A stretch of 64,000 nt of DNA from Dichotomicrobium sp964540795 (GCA_964540795.1 CAZINX010000012.1:1-64000), one strand, 5' to 3'. Positions 45,110 through 53,963 are shown, numbered from the stretch's first letter. Numbers and translations are program-made. Notes: generated from the sequence alone by a model not told the origin.

Positions 45110-45129
45110 GAACTATTGCGCGAATAAGC

Positions 45130-46110
45130 CTAAGCGAGTGCGGCCTCGACGCGCGCCCACTGATCCGCGCCGTCGGGCAGGCCGAGTCGCAGCCAGCCGC
45201 GCGAATAGGGGAAGGTCCGCGACCAGATATGCGCGCGGGCTAGCCGGTCCTGCGCCGCCGCCGCGTCGCCTGTTTCGTAGAGCCGGAACAGCGGCGTACC
45301 GCCGACCATTTCCCAGCCAGCCAACGAAGCGAGCCGGTCCAGCCGCGCGGCATCGGCGCTCAGGCGCGCGCGCGTCGCCTCCTGCCACGCCGTGTCATCG
45401 AGGGCCGCGCAGCCGATCGTGATCGCCGGGCCGGAGACCGGCCACGGCCCGGCCAACTCCTTGAGCCGTGCGATGCGCCGCGCGCCGCCCACCGCGAAGC
45501 CGAGGCGCAGCCCCGCCAGCCCGTAGAACTTTCCGAAGGAGCGCAGCGCGACGATGCGCCCGGTTTCGCCCGTCAGATGCGGGATCAACGACAGCTCCGG
45601 CGCGGTATCCGCAAAGCTCTCATCGACCACGAGCATTCCGACCTGCTCAGCCAGCGCGAGGAGGGCATCCGGTCTGTGCCGCTGTCCATCGGGGTTGTTC
45701 GGATTGACGATCACGGCCAGATCGGCGCCCGCGAGGTCATCCGCGCGCGCAACGTCACGCACCGCCCAGCCCGCCGCGCGCAACGACGCCGCGTGCTCGT
45801 TGTACGTCGGGCCGAGCACGCGCGCCTCGCCGGGCGGCATCATTGCCGGGATCATCTGGATCGCGGCCTGCGCCCCCGCCACCGGCGCGATCGCGCAAGC
45901 CGCGCCATAGACGCGCGCCGCCGCTTCGCAAAGGCCAGCCAATTCGGCCTTGGTCGGCAGCGCCGCCCACGCCTCTCGCGGGATGTCGGGGATCGGATAT
46001 GGCCGCGGATTGATGCCCGTCGAGAGGTCGATCCAGTCGCCAGCCGCGCCGCCAAAGCGCGCCATCGCCGCGTCCAGATTGCCGCCATGATCGCGCATGT
46101 CGCTCCTCAA
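45130..46110 (-). CDS. cobC: Threonine-phosphate decarboxylase (CobC/CobD type)
   Basis: PLP enzyme that makes (R)-1-amino-2-propanol phosphate for the nucleotide-loop linker. The 326-aa aminotransferase-fold protein has WIDLSTGINPRPYP, VNPNNPDG, and the PLP lysine in RSFGKFYGLAGLRLGF. It starts ATG 46110 with a 4-nt overlap of the cbiB stop (a second in-frame ATG is at 46098). It is called CobC in P. denitrificans and CobD in Salmonella. It is the third gene of a phosphatase-cbiB-cobC operon. Confidence 0.93.
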   Translation of the reverse strand: MRSDMRDHGGNLDAAMARFGGAAGDWIDLSTGINPRPYPIPDIPREAWAALPTKAELAGLCEAAARVYGAACAIAPVAGAQAAIQMIPAMMPPGEARVLGPTYNEHAASLRAAGWAVRDVARADDLAGADLAVIVNPNNPDGQRHRPDALLALAEQVGMLVVDESFADTAPELSLIPHLTGETGRIVALRSFGKFYGLAGLRLGFAVGGARRIARLKELAGPWPVSGPAITIGCAALDDTAWQEATRARLSADAARLDRLASLAGWEMVGGTPLFRLYETGDAAAAQDRLARAHIWSRTFPYSRGWLRLGLPDGADQWARVEAALA

Positions 46111-47048
46111 ATCAGCGCCAGGACCGCCAGCAGGCCGGCCACAGCGAACATTGCGCGGCGGAACAGCGCCAGCCCGTCCGCGAGGTCGCCATCGGTCGGA
46201 TCATCCGCGCCTCCGTTCAGCCACGGCTCGTCCGCCACGCGGTCGCCGTACATGCGCGGGCCAGACAGCCGCACGCCGAGCGCCCCGGCCATCGCCGCCT
46301 CGGGCCATCCCGCATTCGGCGAGCGGTGGATCGCCGCGTCCCGCCACATGACGCGCAGCGCCGTTGCCGGCCGCCGCGAGATCACGGCGAAGATGAAGCC
46401 CGTCAGCCGCGCGGGGATCAGGTTCACGGCATCGTCGAGCCGCGCGGCGGCCCAGCCGAAATCCGAATAACGTGCGTTGCGGTGCCCGATCATCGAGTCC
46501 TGAGTGTTGATCGCCTTGTAAGCCATGATACCCGGCAGGCCGAAGATAACGCCATAAAACAGCGGTGCGACAATCCCGTCCGAAGTATTCTCGGCCAGGC
46601 TCTCAAGCGATGCCCGGCGGATGCCCGCGGCGTCCAGCCGCGCCGGGTCGCGCCCGACGATCATGGCGACTGCTCGGCGCGCGCCATCCATGTCATCGGC
46701 CGCAAGCGGGCGGGCAACATCCACCACGTGATCGTGCATGGACCGCGCGGCCACCAGCGGCCAGGCCAGCACGCCGACGAGCAGCACCGTGGCCCAGCCC
46801 TCCGGCGCGAGCGCCTGAAGCGCCGCGCCAAGGAGGATGGTGAGCGTGGTGATGCCAACGGTCACGCCGATGCCCGTCAGCCGCCGCGTCCGCGCGTGCC
46901 AGTCCTCGCGGTTGAACCGCGCATCCAGCGCATCGATCAGCGCGCCCAGCCACGTCACCGGATGCCCGATCCGCGTATAAAGCCGGTCGGGCCACCCGAC
47001 CAGCGCATCGAGCGCGAGCGCCACCAGCATGGCCGCGGCCATCGTCAT
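46107..47048 (-). CDS. cbiB: Adenosylcobinamide-phosphate synthase CbiB
   Basis: Inner-membrane enzyme that joins the aminopropanol phosphate linker to adenosylcobyric acid. The 313-aa protein begins ALALDALVGWPDRLYTRIGHPVTWLGALI and has several membrane helices. It contains the conserved RRAVAMIVGRD and SLAENTSDGIVAPLFY motifs. It is called CobD in P. denitrificans. It overlaps its two neighbours by 4 nt each. Confidence 0.94.
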   Translation of the reverse strand: MTMAAAMLVALALDALVGWPDRLYTRIGHPVTWLGALIDALDARFNREDWHARTRRLTGIGVTVGITTLTILLGAALQALAPEGWATVLLVGVLAWPLVAARSMHDHVVDVARPLAADDMDGARRAVAMIVGRDPARLDAAGIRRASLESLAENTSDGIVAPLFYGVIFGLPGIMAYKAINTQDSMIGHRNARYSDFGWAAARLDDAVNLIPARLTGFIFAVISRRPATALRVMWRDAAIHRSPNAGWPEAAMAGALGVRLSGPRMYGDRVADEPWLNGGADDPTDGDLADGLALFRRAMFAVAGLLAVLALI

Positions 47049-47644
47049 GCCGGGCGCCAGTTCGTGCAGCCGATCGAGAAGTCGCCGGACGGCAGCAGCC
47101 GCAGGCGCGTGACCGACAGCGGCGCGATCTCGAAAGCCAGCGCCGGGCCGTTCGCCCCCAGCGCCAGAGCCAGCGCGGCGCGGATGGTACCGGCATGGGC
47201 AATGACCGCCACGGGTGCCTCCCGGTTTGCTTCAGCGATCTCGCGCAGGGCGGGAACTGCCCGGCGGACTACATCATTGAAGCTCTCTCCGCCAGGCGGG
47301 CGATGCGCGGCGAGTTGTTCCGGCTGCAGCGGGCCGAGATCGGGAATTTCCGAGAAAGGTTTGCCGTCCCACGCGCCGAAATCCTGCTCCCACAGTCGCG
47401 CGTCCTCGTCCGCAGGCCCATCCGGCCAGATCGCTGCCGCCGTCTCCCGGCAGCGCCGCGCCGGACTGCTCACCCGCCGCTCGAACCCGCTCAGCAATGC
47501 GCGCAGCGCCGGAACCCCCGGCTCTCCGTCGATCCGCGCGGACACATCGACGCGTCCGTATAGCCGGCCCTCGGTGTCCGACGGCGCATGGCGGATCAAT
47601 AACAATCCCGGCTGTGACAATTCGTGTGACAATTCGATTGACAC
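47045..47644 (-). CDS. Histidine phosphatase family protein, possible alpha-ribazole phosphatase
   Basis: 199-aa phosphoglycerate-mutase-fold phosphatase with the phospho-His motif LLLIRHAPSD, an acidic stretch WEQDFGAWDGKPF, and the second His in VIAHAGTIRAAL. Its place at the head of the cbiB-cobC operon points to removal of the 5'-phosphate from alpha-ribazole phosphate or adenosylcobalamin phosphate. That is inference from context, since the family is broad. The N-terminal ELSHELSQ is encoded by a 12-bp tandem repeat. cobU diverges 43 bp away. Confidence 0.8.
   Translation of the reverse strand: MSIELSHELSQPGLLLIRHAPSDTEGRLYGRVDVSARIDGEPGVPALRALLSGFERRVSSPARRCRETAAAIWPDGPADEDARLWEQDFGAWDGKPFSEIPDLGPLQPEQLAAHRPPGGESFNDVVRRAVPALREIAEANREAPVAVIAHAGTIRAALALALGANGPALAFEIAPLSVTRLRLLPSGDFSIGCTNWRPA
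47613..47636. repeat. 12-bp tandem repeat at the phosphatase/cobU junction
   Basis: TGTGACAATTCG occurs twice in perfect tandem (47613-47624 and 47625-47636), followed by ATTGACAC. It lies in the first codons of the phosphatase and about 50 bp upstream of cobU. Confidence 0.7.
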
Positions 47645-47687
47645 GCGGCCTTCCCTTTGCTCACGGATTCTGCTTTCTCATGAAACC

Positions 47688-48212
47688 ATGTCGAAGTCGA
47701 TACTCGTGACCGGCGGCGCGCGCTCGGGCAAGAGCGCCTTTGCCGAGCGGCTGGTGGAGGCGCTGGGGCCGAAGGCGGTCTATATCGCCACCGCCGAGGC
47801 TCATGATGACGAGATGGCCGCGCGTATCGAGGCGCATCGGGCGCGGCGCGGCGGCGGCTGGACCACGCACGAAGCGCCGCTCGATCTCGTAGGCGCGCTG
47901 GCGGCGACGGACGGCACGGCCCCGCGCCTCGTCGATTGCCTGACGCTTTGGCTCAGCAACCTGATGTTCGCCGAGCGCGACTGGGAGGCGGAAGGCCGCG
48001 CGCTGGCCGAAGCGATCCCGCGCCAGGCCGCGCCCGTCGTGTTCGTCACGAACGAGGTCGGCAGCGGCATCGTCCCGGAAAACGCCCTCGCCCGCGCCTA
48101 CCGCGATGCCGCCGGACAGCTCAACCAGATGATCGCCGCGACCGTCGATGACGTTTACCTCACCGTGTCGGGCATCCCAATGAAAGTGAAGCCGAATGAC
48201 CATGCCGTTTAG
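47688..48212 (+). CDS. cobU: Adenosylcobinamide kinase / adenosylcobinamide-phosphate guanylyltransferase
   Basis: Bifunctional enzyme that phosphorylates adenosylcobinamide and then activates it with GTP. The 174-aa protein has the P-loop VTGGARSGKSAFAE, YIATAEAHDDEMAARI with the guanylated His in RIEAHRARR, and VTNEVGSGIVPENALAR. Called CobP in P. denitrificans. Start ATG 47688 gives the normal N-terminus; the frame is open far upstream but that part is antisense to the phosphatase and cbiB. Its last 17 bp overlap cobT. Confidence 0.94.
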   Translation: MSKSILVTGGARSGKSAFAERLVEALGPKAVYIATAEAHDDEMAARIEAHRARRGGGWTTHEAPLDLVGALAATDGTAPRLVDCLTLWLSNLMFAERDWEAEGRALAEAIPRQAAPVVFVTNEVGSGIVPENALARAYRDAAGQLNQMIAATVDDVYLTVSGIPMKVKPNDHAV

Positions 48213-49212
48213 CCTTGCCGGCCTCGACTCCCTCGCCGTGCTGGTCGAGAAGCTGCCCACATCCGACGCCACGGCCGCGCAGGCCGCCCGCGCGCGGCAG
48301 GACACGCTGACCAAGCCGCCGGGATCGCTGGGACTGCTGGAGGAACTGGCCGTGTTCATGGCTGGCTGGCGGGGCACGGCACGGCCGCGCATCGACCGGG
48401 CGCAGGCGCTCGTCTTCGCCGGCAATCACGGCATCTGCGCACAGGGCGTCAACCCGTTCCCGCAGGTCGTGACGGCGCAGATGGTCCAGAACTTCCGCGC
48501 AGGCGGCGCAGCGATCAACCAGCTCTGCGCGGTGAACGGCGCCGAGCTGTCCGTCATCCCGCTCGATCTGGACAAGCCTACGCGCGACTTCACCACCGAA
48601 CCGGCAATGAGCGCGGGCGAATGCCTCGACGCGCTCAACCGGGGCGCGGAAGCGGTGGACGCGCAGGCGGATATCCTGATCCTCGGCGAGATGGGCATCG
48701 GCAACTCCACGATCGCAGCGGCGCTGGCCTGTGCGCTGTTCGGCGGGCGCGCCGAAGACTGGGTCGGCCCTGGCGCGGGCGCGGATGATGCCGGCGTGGC
48801 GCGCAAGGTCGCGGCGATCGAGGCCGGGCTGACGCTGCACCCGGAGCGCGATGCGGTCAGCGTTCTATGCACCTTTGGCGGGCGCGAACAGGCGGCGATC
48901 TGCGGTGCGGTTCTGGCGGCGCGGGCGCGGCGCATTCCGGTGCTGCTCGACGGGTTCATCTGCACAGCGGCAGCGGCCGTGCTGCACGCGGTCGATGAGC
49001 GGCTGCTGGATCACGCGCTAATCGGCCATGTCAGCGCGGAGCCTGGGCACCGCCGGCTGTTGCAGGCGCTGGGCAAGCGGCCGGTGCTGGATTTCGACAT
49101 GCGGCTTGGCGAGGGGACAGGCGCGGCGCTGGCGCTCGGCGTGGTGCGCGCGGCGCTGGCCTGCCACAACGGCATGGCGACATTCGATGAGGCCGGGGTC
49201 AGCGGCGCATGA
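48196..49212 (+). CDS. cobT: Nicotinate-nucleotide--dimethylbenzimidazole phosphoribosyltransferase
   Basis: Forms alpha-ribazole 5'-phosphate from nicotinate mononucleotide and dimethylbenzimidazole. The 338-aa protein has TKPPGSLGLLEELA, VFAGNHGICAQGVNPFPQ, the glycine-rich LGEMGIGNSTIAAAL, and a catalytic Glu in the C-terminal RLGEGTGAALAL. Called CobU in P. denitrificans; not to be confused with the chelatase subunit CobT. It may start at 48196 or at ATG 48202. It overlaps cobU upstream by 17 bp and cobS downstream by 4. Confidence 0.95.
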   Translation: MTMPFSLAGLDSLAVLVEKLPTSDATAAQAARARQDTLTKPPGSLGLLEELAVFMAGWRGTARPRIDRAQALVFAGNHGICAQGVNPFPQVVTAQMVQNFRAGGAAINQLCAVNGAELSVIPLDLDKPTRDFTTEPAMSAGECLDALNRGAEAVDAQADILILGEMGIGNSTIAAALACALFGGRAEDWVGPGAGADDAGVARKVAAIEAGLTLHPERDAVSVLCTFGGREQAAICGAVLAARARRIPVLLDGFICTAAAAVLHAVDERLLDHALIGHVSAEPGHRRLLQALGKRPVLDFDMRLGEGTGAALALGVVRAALACHNGMATFDEAGVSGA

Positions 49213-49967
49213 GCGCGGCAGCGCAGCGGCTGGCCGAGTTGCGGCTGGCCTTCGTGTTCCTGACGCGCGTGCCGGTCCCGCTTGATGAGGCGCGACCATC
49301 GACGCTCGCGCAGGCCGGCTGGGCGTTCCCCATCTGCGGCGTGGCCGCCGGGCTGGTCGCGTGGCTGGGCTATGCGGCCGGGGCGGCCCTCGCGCTGCCT
49401 GCCCTCGTCTGTGCGCTTATCGCTGTGGCGGCAGGCGTGCTCATCACTGGCGCGCTGCATGAGGACGGGCTGGCGGACTTCGCCGACGGGATGGGCGGCG
49501 GGCGTGATCGCGCGCGCAAGCTGGAGATCATGCGCGACAGCGCAACCGGCAGCTATGGCGTGCTGGCGCTGATCCTCGCGGTGGCCATCAAGACTGTCGC
49601 AATCGCTGAAATAGGCGCAGCAGGCGTGTTGCTGGCCGCGCTGGTCGCGCTCGGCGCGGCGAGCCGTTCGGCGATGCTGGTCGCGATGGCGCTGATGCCG
49701 CCTGCGCGCGCGGACGGGCTGGGCAGGGACGCCGGCGCGCCCGGCCTCTGGCGTGTCGTGGTTGGTCTGACGCTGACGTTGCTGGCGGCTGCGCCGCTCG
49801 GGTTGGCGGGCGTTGGCGCGGTCATCGGCACGCTTGCAGCTGCGGCGGTCCCCGCAATCATCGCCTCACGGCAGATCGGCGGCCAGACCGGCGACGTGCT
49901 CGGCGCGACCCAGCAAATCGGCGAAATCGGCGGCTGGATCGCAATTCTGGCGATCGGTGCGCGCTGA
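49209..49967 (+). CDS. cobS: Adenosylcobinamide-GDP ribazoletransferase (cobalamin synthase)
   Basis: Membrane enzyme joining adenosylcobinamide-GDP to alpha-ribazole. The 252-aa protein has FVFLTRVPVP near the N-terminus, the Asp-rich catalytic segment LHEDGLADFADGMGGGRDRARKLEIMRDSATGSYG, split here only for description, and several membrane helices after it. Called CobV in P. denitrificans. The ATG overlaps the cobT stop (ATGA). Confidence 0.94.
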   Translation: MSAAAQRLAELRLAFVFLTRVPVPLDEARPSTLAQAGWAFPICGVAAGLVAWLGYAAGAALALPALVCALIAVAAGVLITGALHEDGLADFADGMGGGRDRARKLEIMRDSATGSYGVLALILAVAIKTVAIAEIGAAGVLLAALVALGAASRSAMLVAMALMPPARADGLGRDAGAPGLWRVVVGLTLTLLAAAPLGLAGVGAVIGTLAAAAVPAIIASRQIGGQTGDVLGATQQIGEIGGWIAILAIGAR

Positions 49968-49996
49968 AAGCGGGGGCGGAGGAACGTCTGCGTGGC

Positions 49997-50437
49997 CTAA
50001 CCGTGACGGGGCGGCGTGGGGAACAGGTCGCGCACATGATCGGGCAGCATGTGCTTGATGTCGTCCATTTCGCCGCTGGGGATGTGCTGCTCCATCACCG
50101 CAAACACGGCTTTCGAGGCATCCAGCGCATTCATCGGCGCGATGTGGCTGAGTTCGTGGTTCACCTTTTCCAGGAATTCGTCGCGCGAGCGGAATTTCTC
50201 CGGCTTGCCGGTCGGCCGGTAGCCTTCCCAGAAGATGCCGCGCACGAGCATCGGCAGTTCCGCGCTCAGGTGAAAGGCCTCCTCGACGCTCAGCCTGTCG
50301 CGAACCGCGAACAGCACGCCGCGCAGCGCGTGGTAGCAGCGCTGCTTGTCGGGGCCGATATGCTCGCCGATGTCGTTGAGCCAGATATGGGTGGATTGCA
50401 AAGTCTTGTCGAAAACTTCCAGGCCAGTGGTCGACAT
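49997..50437 (-). CDS. DUF2267 domain-containing protein
   Basis: 146-aa helical cytoplasmic protein of unknown function that matches DUF2267: FDKTLQSTHIWLNDI, RCYHALRGVLFAVRDRLSVEEAFHLSAELPMLVRG-type arrangement, then GYRPTGKPEK and HIPSGEMDDIKHMLPDHVRDLF. Start ATG 50437 (MSTTGLEVF) has GGAGAT upstream; a longer reading to 50479 is possible. It converges on cobS but has no evident link to cobalamin. Confidence 0.82.
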   Translation of the reverse strand: MSTTGLEVFDKTLQSTHIWLNDIGEHIGPDKQRCYHALRGVLFAVRDRLSVEEAFHLSAELPMLVRGIFWEGYRPTGKPEKFRSRDEFLEKVNHELSHIAPMNALDASKAVFAVMEQHIPSGEMDDIKHMLPDHVRDLFPTPPRHG

Positions 50438-50810
50438 GATTATCTCCGTATCGCGTGAAATCTCCGGGACCGCTTCCACTTCACCGCCGGATCTCGGTTA
50501 CCCCTGAATTGAACGCCGCGCCCGCGCGCTTCGTTCCCCGCCGCTGCCGGAGGCATTGCCGATCCGTTAAGCGCACAACAGGCCCGCCGGTTCCGAGATC
50601 GGTCCGCAAGCGCGTCGCAGTTTGCCCAGTGGTTCCTTCACCGCGCACCGCTCTTGCGACGCCGAATGGAACTGGGATTTCTTCTCTTCCGGCATATCGC
50701 GATCCAGGCAGCGAATACTGTATAAAATCAAATTTTATCAGATTATATAGCGAATTTTGCAAGTTTTTCGTCTAATGCTAATCATGGCGCACAAGTGGGA
50801 GGGAAGCACC
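50438..50810. other. Intergenic region with AT-rich patch
   Basis: No gene is supported in these 373 bp. Bases 50713-50775 are strikingly AT-rich for this genome and contain the perfect inverted repeat ATAAAAT-CAA-ATTTTAT (50722-50738), followed by GATTATATAG. This could be an operator and promoter for the small ORF downstream. The rest is ordinary GC-rich spacer with promoter capacity for the DUF2267 gene. Confidence 0.5.
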
Positions 50811-50993
50811 ATGATCAGCCTGACCAGGCTGGGAGCGTTGTTTTTACAGGGCTGCCGTGAGCCCAACTGCGTTCGCATGCGCCACCTGCTGGATACATGC
50901 TATGAGCCAGAGTATCAGCGGCTTGAGTCTGAAGGACGGCCGCTGCGCTGGGTCAGCGAAAGCAAGCTGAGAAAGTATTCGCGCGAGGGCTGA
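50811..50993 (+). CDS. Small hypothetical protein
   Basis: 60-aa basic protein starting MISLTRLGALFLQGC, with Cys residues in QGCREPNCVRMR and LLDTCYEPEY and a basic C-terminus (SESKLRKYSREG). It has an excellent ribosome site (GGGAGGGAA at 50797-50805), which is the main reason to accept it. An earlier in-frame start at 50757 lacks one. No family is recognised. It stands alone behind an AT-rich, possibly regulated promoter. Confidence 0.5.
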   Translation: MISLTRLGALFLQGCREPNCVRMRHLLDTCYEPEYQRLESEGRPLRWVSESKLRKYSREG

Positions 50994-51302
50994 CGGCCCG
51001 TGACCAAACCCGATTCTTTAGGGTTTCCGACGGTTTTCATGGACAGCACTGGCGCGCTCGTGCTGCTTTCTCAGACGGCGAGACATGCGCCCGCTCAGAC
51101 CCCCGCCCCGCCGGGGATAAAACACCGCTTTATCTGTACGGATGACCGTGGAGCGCCGGATACAATGCGGCGGAAGACCTCCCCGATGCGGAGTTGGGCG
51201 CTGTGATTCAAGGCCTTTGCGATCACCTAACAGCCGACTTCTGGCGGTGCTGCAAGATGCGCGCGCTCTGTCTGCAGGCAGGGGCTGCATCATCTGGGAG
51301 GT
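50994..51302. other. Intergenic region before tRNA-Gly
   Basis: No convincing gene or terminator is seen in these 309 bp. Short frames exist on both strands without ribosome sites or family resemblance. Confidence 0.4.
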
Positions 51303-51377
51303 TGGAGCGGGTGATCGGGATCGAACCGACGACATCGAGCTTGGGAAGCTCGCGTTCTACCACTGAACTACACCCGC
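51303..51377 (-). tRNA. tRNA-Gly (anticodon CCC)
   Basis: Minus-strand gene of 75 nt with acceptor stem GCGGGTG/CACCCGC, discriminator T and encoded CCA. The anticodon stem CGAGC/GCTCG holds loop TTCCCAA (anticodon CCC, reading GGG), and the T-arm is GGTTCGATCCC. Confidence 0.94.
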
Positions 51378-51491
51378 GAAAGTCTCGCGCGAAGCACGTA
51401 GGTTACACCCCAAATATCATCGGACCGCATGAATTTGCGGCAATGAGCGCTGCGCTGTCAACTGGCGGGCAGATTGCAACCGCACCATGTG

Positions 51492-51521
51492 AAAAAGGGC
51501 GGCGCCGTTCGAGCGCCGCCC
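51492..51521 (-). terminator. Rho-independent terminator of katG
   Basis: On the minus strand GGGCGGCGC (51521-51513) pairs with GCGCCGCCC (51505-51497) across a 7-base loop and is followed by five Ts (51496-51492). It lies 30 bp past the katG stop. Confidence 0.88.
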
Positions 51522-51550
51522 CGCCATGTCGCAAATGCTTGTGGGCCTGA

Positions 51551-53722
51551 TTACGCGGCGACGTCGAAGCGGTCCGCGTTCATCACCTTGGTCCAGGCCG
51601 TCACGAAGTCCTTCACGAACGTCTCCTGCGAATCGTCCTGGGCGTAAACTTCGGCATAGCTGCGAAGCACCGAGTTCGAGCCGAAGACAAGGTCGACGCG
51701 CGTCGCCGTCCACTTCACATCGCCGGTGTTACGGTCGACGATCTCGTAGAGGTTGGTGTCTTTCGGCACCCACTTCCACTTCATGTCAGTGAGGTTCACG
51801 AAGAAGTCGTTGGTCAGCGCGCCGGCGCGGTCGGTGAACACGCCGTGGGCCGTGCCGCCGTGGTTCGCGCCCATCGCGCGCATCCCGCCGACGAGCACGG
51901 TCATCTCCGGCGCAGTCAGGCCGAGCAGCTGCGTGCGGTCGAGCATCAGCTCTTCCGGCGAGACGATGTAGTCCTTCTTCAGCCAGTTGCGGAAGCCATC
52001 GGCGACCGGCTCAAGCCACTCGAAAGACTCGGCGTCGGTCATCTCCTCCGTCGCGTCGCCGCGGCCCGGCGTGAACGGCGCCTCGATATCGACGCCCGCC
52101 GCCTTGGCCGCCTGCTCAACGCCCACATTGCCGGCCAGGACAATCACGTCCGCGAGGCTCGCGCCGGTTTCCGCCGCGATCGGCTCAAGCACCGAGAGGA
52201 CTTTCTGCAGGCGCTCCGGCTCATTGCCTTCCCAGTCCTTTTGCGGCGCAAGACGGATGCGCGCGCCATTCGCGCCGCCGCGCATGTCCGACTGGCGGAA
52301 TGTGCGTGCGCTGTCCCAGGCGGTGGCGACCATCTCGGCGACGGACAGCCCGGAGGCGGCGATCTTTGCCTTGACGGCGGCGACGTCATAGTCCGTGCGG
52401 CCAGCCGGCACCGGGTCCTGCCAGATCAGGTCTTCCTGCGGCACTTCCGGGCCGAACCAGCGCGCTTTCGGCCCCATGTCGCGGTGGGTTAGCTTGAACC
52501 AGGCGCGGGCGAAGGTGTCCTGGAAATATTGCGGGTCTTCCCGGAACTTCTCCATGTAATGCCGGTACGATGGATCGACCTTCATCGCCATGTCGGCGTC
52601 GGTCATGATCGGGTTGTAGCGGATCGAGGAGTCCTCGACGTCGACCGGCTTGTCCTCCTCGGCGATGTCCTTCGGCTCCCACTGCCAGGCGCCGGCGGGC
52701 GACTTCTTCAGTTCCCACTCGTGGTCGAGGAGCATCGAGAAATAGCCCTGGTCAAACTTTGTCGGGTGGGTCGTCCACGCCCCCTCGATGCCGCTGGTCA
52801 CCGTGTCGCGGCCAATGCCGCGCGCATGATGGTTCATCCAGCCCAGGCCCTGCTCCTCGACATCTGCGGCTTCCGGCTCGGGGCCGAGCAGTGCCGCGTC
52901 GCCGTTGCCGTGGCACTTGCCGACAGTGTGGCCGCCGGCTGTGAGCGCTGCGGTCTCTTCGTCGTTCATCGCCATGCGGGCGAAGGTTTCGCGCACCTGC
53001 TCCGCGGTCTTCTGCGGATCGGGCTGGCCGTTCACGCCCTCGGGGTTGACGTAGATGAGGCCCATCTGCACCGCGGCCAGCGGGTTCTCCATCGTGGCCG
53101 GATTCTCCAAATCGCCGTAGCGGCTGTCTGACGGGGCGAGCCATTCCTTCTCGCTGCCCCAATATACGTCTTTTTCGGGGTGCCAGATGTCCTCGCGGCC
53201 GAACGCGAAGCCGTAGGTCTTCAGACCCATGGTCTCATAGGCGACGTTGCCGGCCAGAAGGATGAGGTCGGCCCAGGAGACCTTGTTGCCGTACTTCTTC
53301 TTGATCGGCCAGAGCAGCCGGCGGGCCTTGTCGAGGTTCGTGTTGTCCGGCCAGGAGTTCAGCGGGGCAAAGCGCTGGTTGCCGGTGCCGCCGCCGCCGC
53401 GCCCGTCCGCCACGCGGTAGGAGCCTGCGGCGTGCCAGGCCATGCGGATCATCAGGCCGCCATAGTGGCCCCAGTCCGCCGGCCACCACGCCTGGCTGTC
53501 GGTCATCAGGGCGCGGAGGTCGGCCTTCAGCGCGTCGACGTCAAGCTCCTTCAGCGCCTCGCGATAGTTGAAGCCCTTCAGCGGGTCGGTCTTCGTGTCG
53601 TGTTGATGCAGGATGTCCAGGTTGAGCGCGTTCGGCCACCAGTCCATCACATCTGCGCCGCTCCTGGTGATTGCGCCGTGCATGACCGGGCAACCACCGG
53701 CTTCAGGATTTTTCGCGTCCAT
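51551..53722 (-). CDS. katG: Catalase-peroxidase KatG
   Basis: Bifunctional heme enzyme that removes hydrogen peroxide. The 723-aa protein has the distal heme residues Arg93, Trp96 and His97 (RMAWHAAGSYR), the proximal His in GGHTVGKCHG, and a Tyr in GLIYVNPEGVNG for the Met-Tyr-Trp adduct needed for catalase activity. The degenerate C-terminal peroxidase domain is complete. Start ATG 53722 with GGAG upstream gives the usual MDAKNPEAGGCPVMHG. It diverges from oxyR, its likely activator, and ends at a strong terminator. Confidence 0.97.
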   Translation of the reverse strand: MDAKNPEAGGCPVMHGAITRSGADVMDWWPNALNLDILHQHDTKTDPLKGFNYREALKELDVDALKADLRALMTDSQAWWPADWGHYGGLMIRMAWHAAGSYRVADGRGGGGTGNQRFAPLNSWPDNTNLDKARRLLWPIKKKYGNKVSWADLILLAGNVAYETMGLKTYGFAFGREDIWHPEKDVYWGSEKEWLAPSDSRYGDLENPATMENPLAAVQMGLIYVNPEGVNGQPDPQKTAEQVRETFARMAMNDEETAALTAGGHTVGKCHGNGDAALLGPEPEAADVEEQGLGWMNHHARGIGRDTVTSGIEGAWTTHPTKFDQGYFSMLLDHEWELKKSPAGAWQWEPKDIAEEDKPVDVEDSSIRYNPIMTDADMAMKVDPSYRHYMEKFREDPQYFQDTFARAWFKLTHRDMGPKARWFGPEVPQEDLIWQDPVPAGRTDYDVAAVKAKIAASGLSVAEMVATAWDSARTFRQSDMRGGANGARIRLAPQKDWEGNEPERLQKVLSVLEPIAAETGASLADVIVLAGNVGVEQAAKAAGVDIEAPFTPGRGDATEEMTDAESFEWLEPVADGFRNWLKKDYIVSPEELMLDRTQLLGLTAPEMTVLVGGMRAMGANHGGTAHGVFTDRAGALTNDFFVNLTDMKWKWVPKDTNLYEIVDRNTGDVKWTATRVDLVFGSNSVLRSYAEVYAQDDSQETFVKDFVTAWTKVMNADRFDVAA

Positions 53723-53952
53723 GTCTCTGTCTCTCTCCGTCTTGCGCGCTGCGAGTCTTGAAGCTGATCCGCGGTCAGTACGAGGGCCGGGCGCGACAGC
53801 GCGACACCGCCCGGACTTTCGTCCCGCCTTCTCACGCGGGATGACCATCGCGCCAGGCGTTCCTCCCGGACCTTCACGTCCGCAGGTTGCGTCGATCTCG
53901 CGCACTCCCTTGACTAGCAGACACATGCCATCAGGTAAATTTGCATTTTATG

Positions 53953-53963
53953 ATCGCAGCGAT
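53953..53963. promoter_or_regulatory. Candidate OxyR site between katG and oxyR
   Basis: ATCGC-A-GCGAT is an 11-bp palindrome set in AT-rich DNA, 12 bp upstream of oxyR. It has the T-N11-A form used by LysR-type regulators (T at 53952 region, A after 53963). Position suits autoregulation; the katG start is about 230 bp away, so the activating site for katG may be separate. Confidence 0.4.

Noticed and set aside
46326..48212. A 628-codon frame containing cobU at its end
   Set aside because: Only the last 174 codons match a protein family. The rest is antisense to cbiB and the phosphatase.
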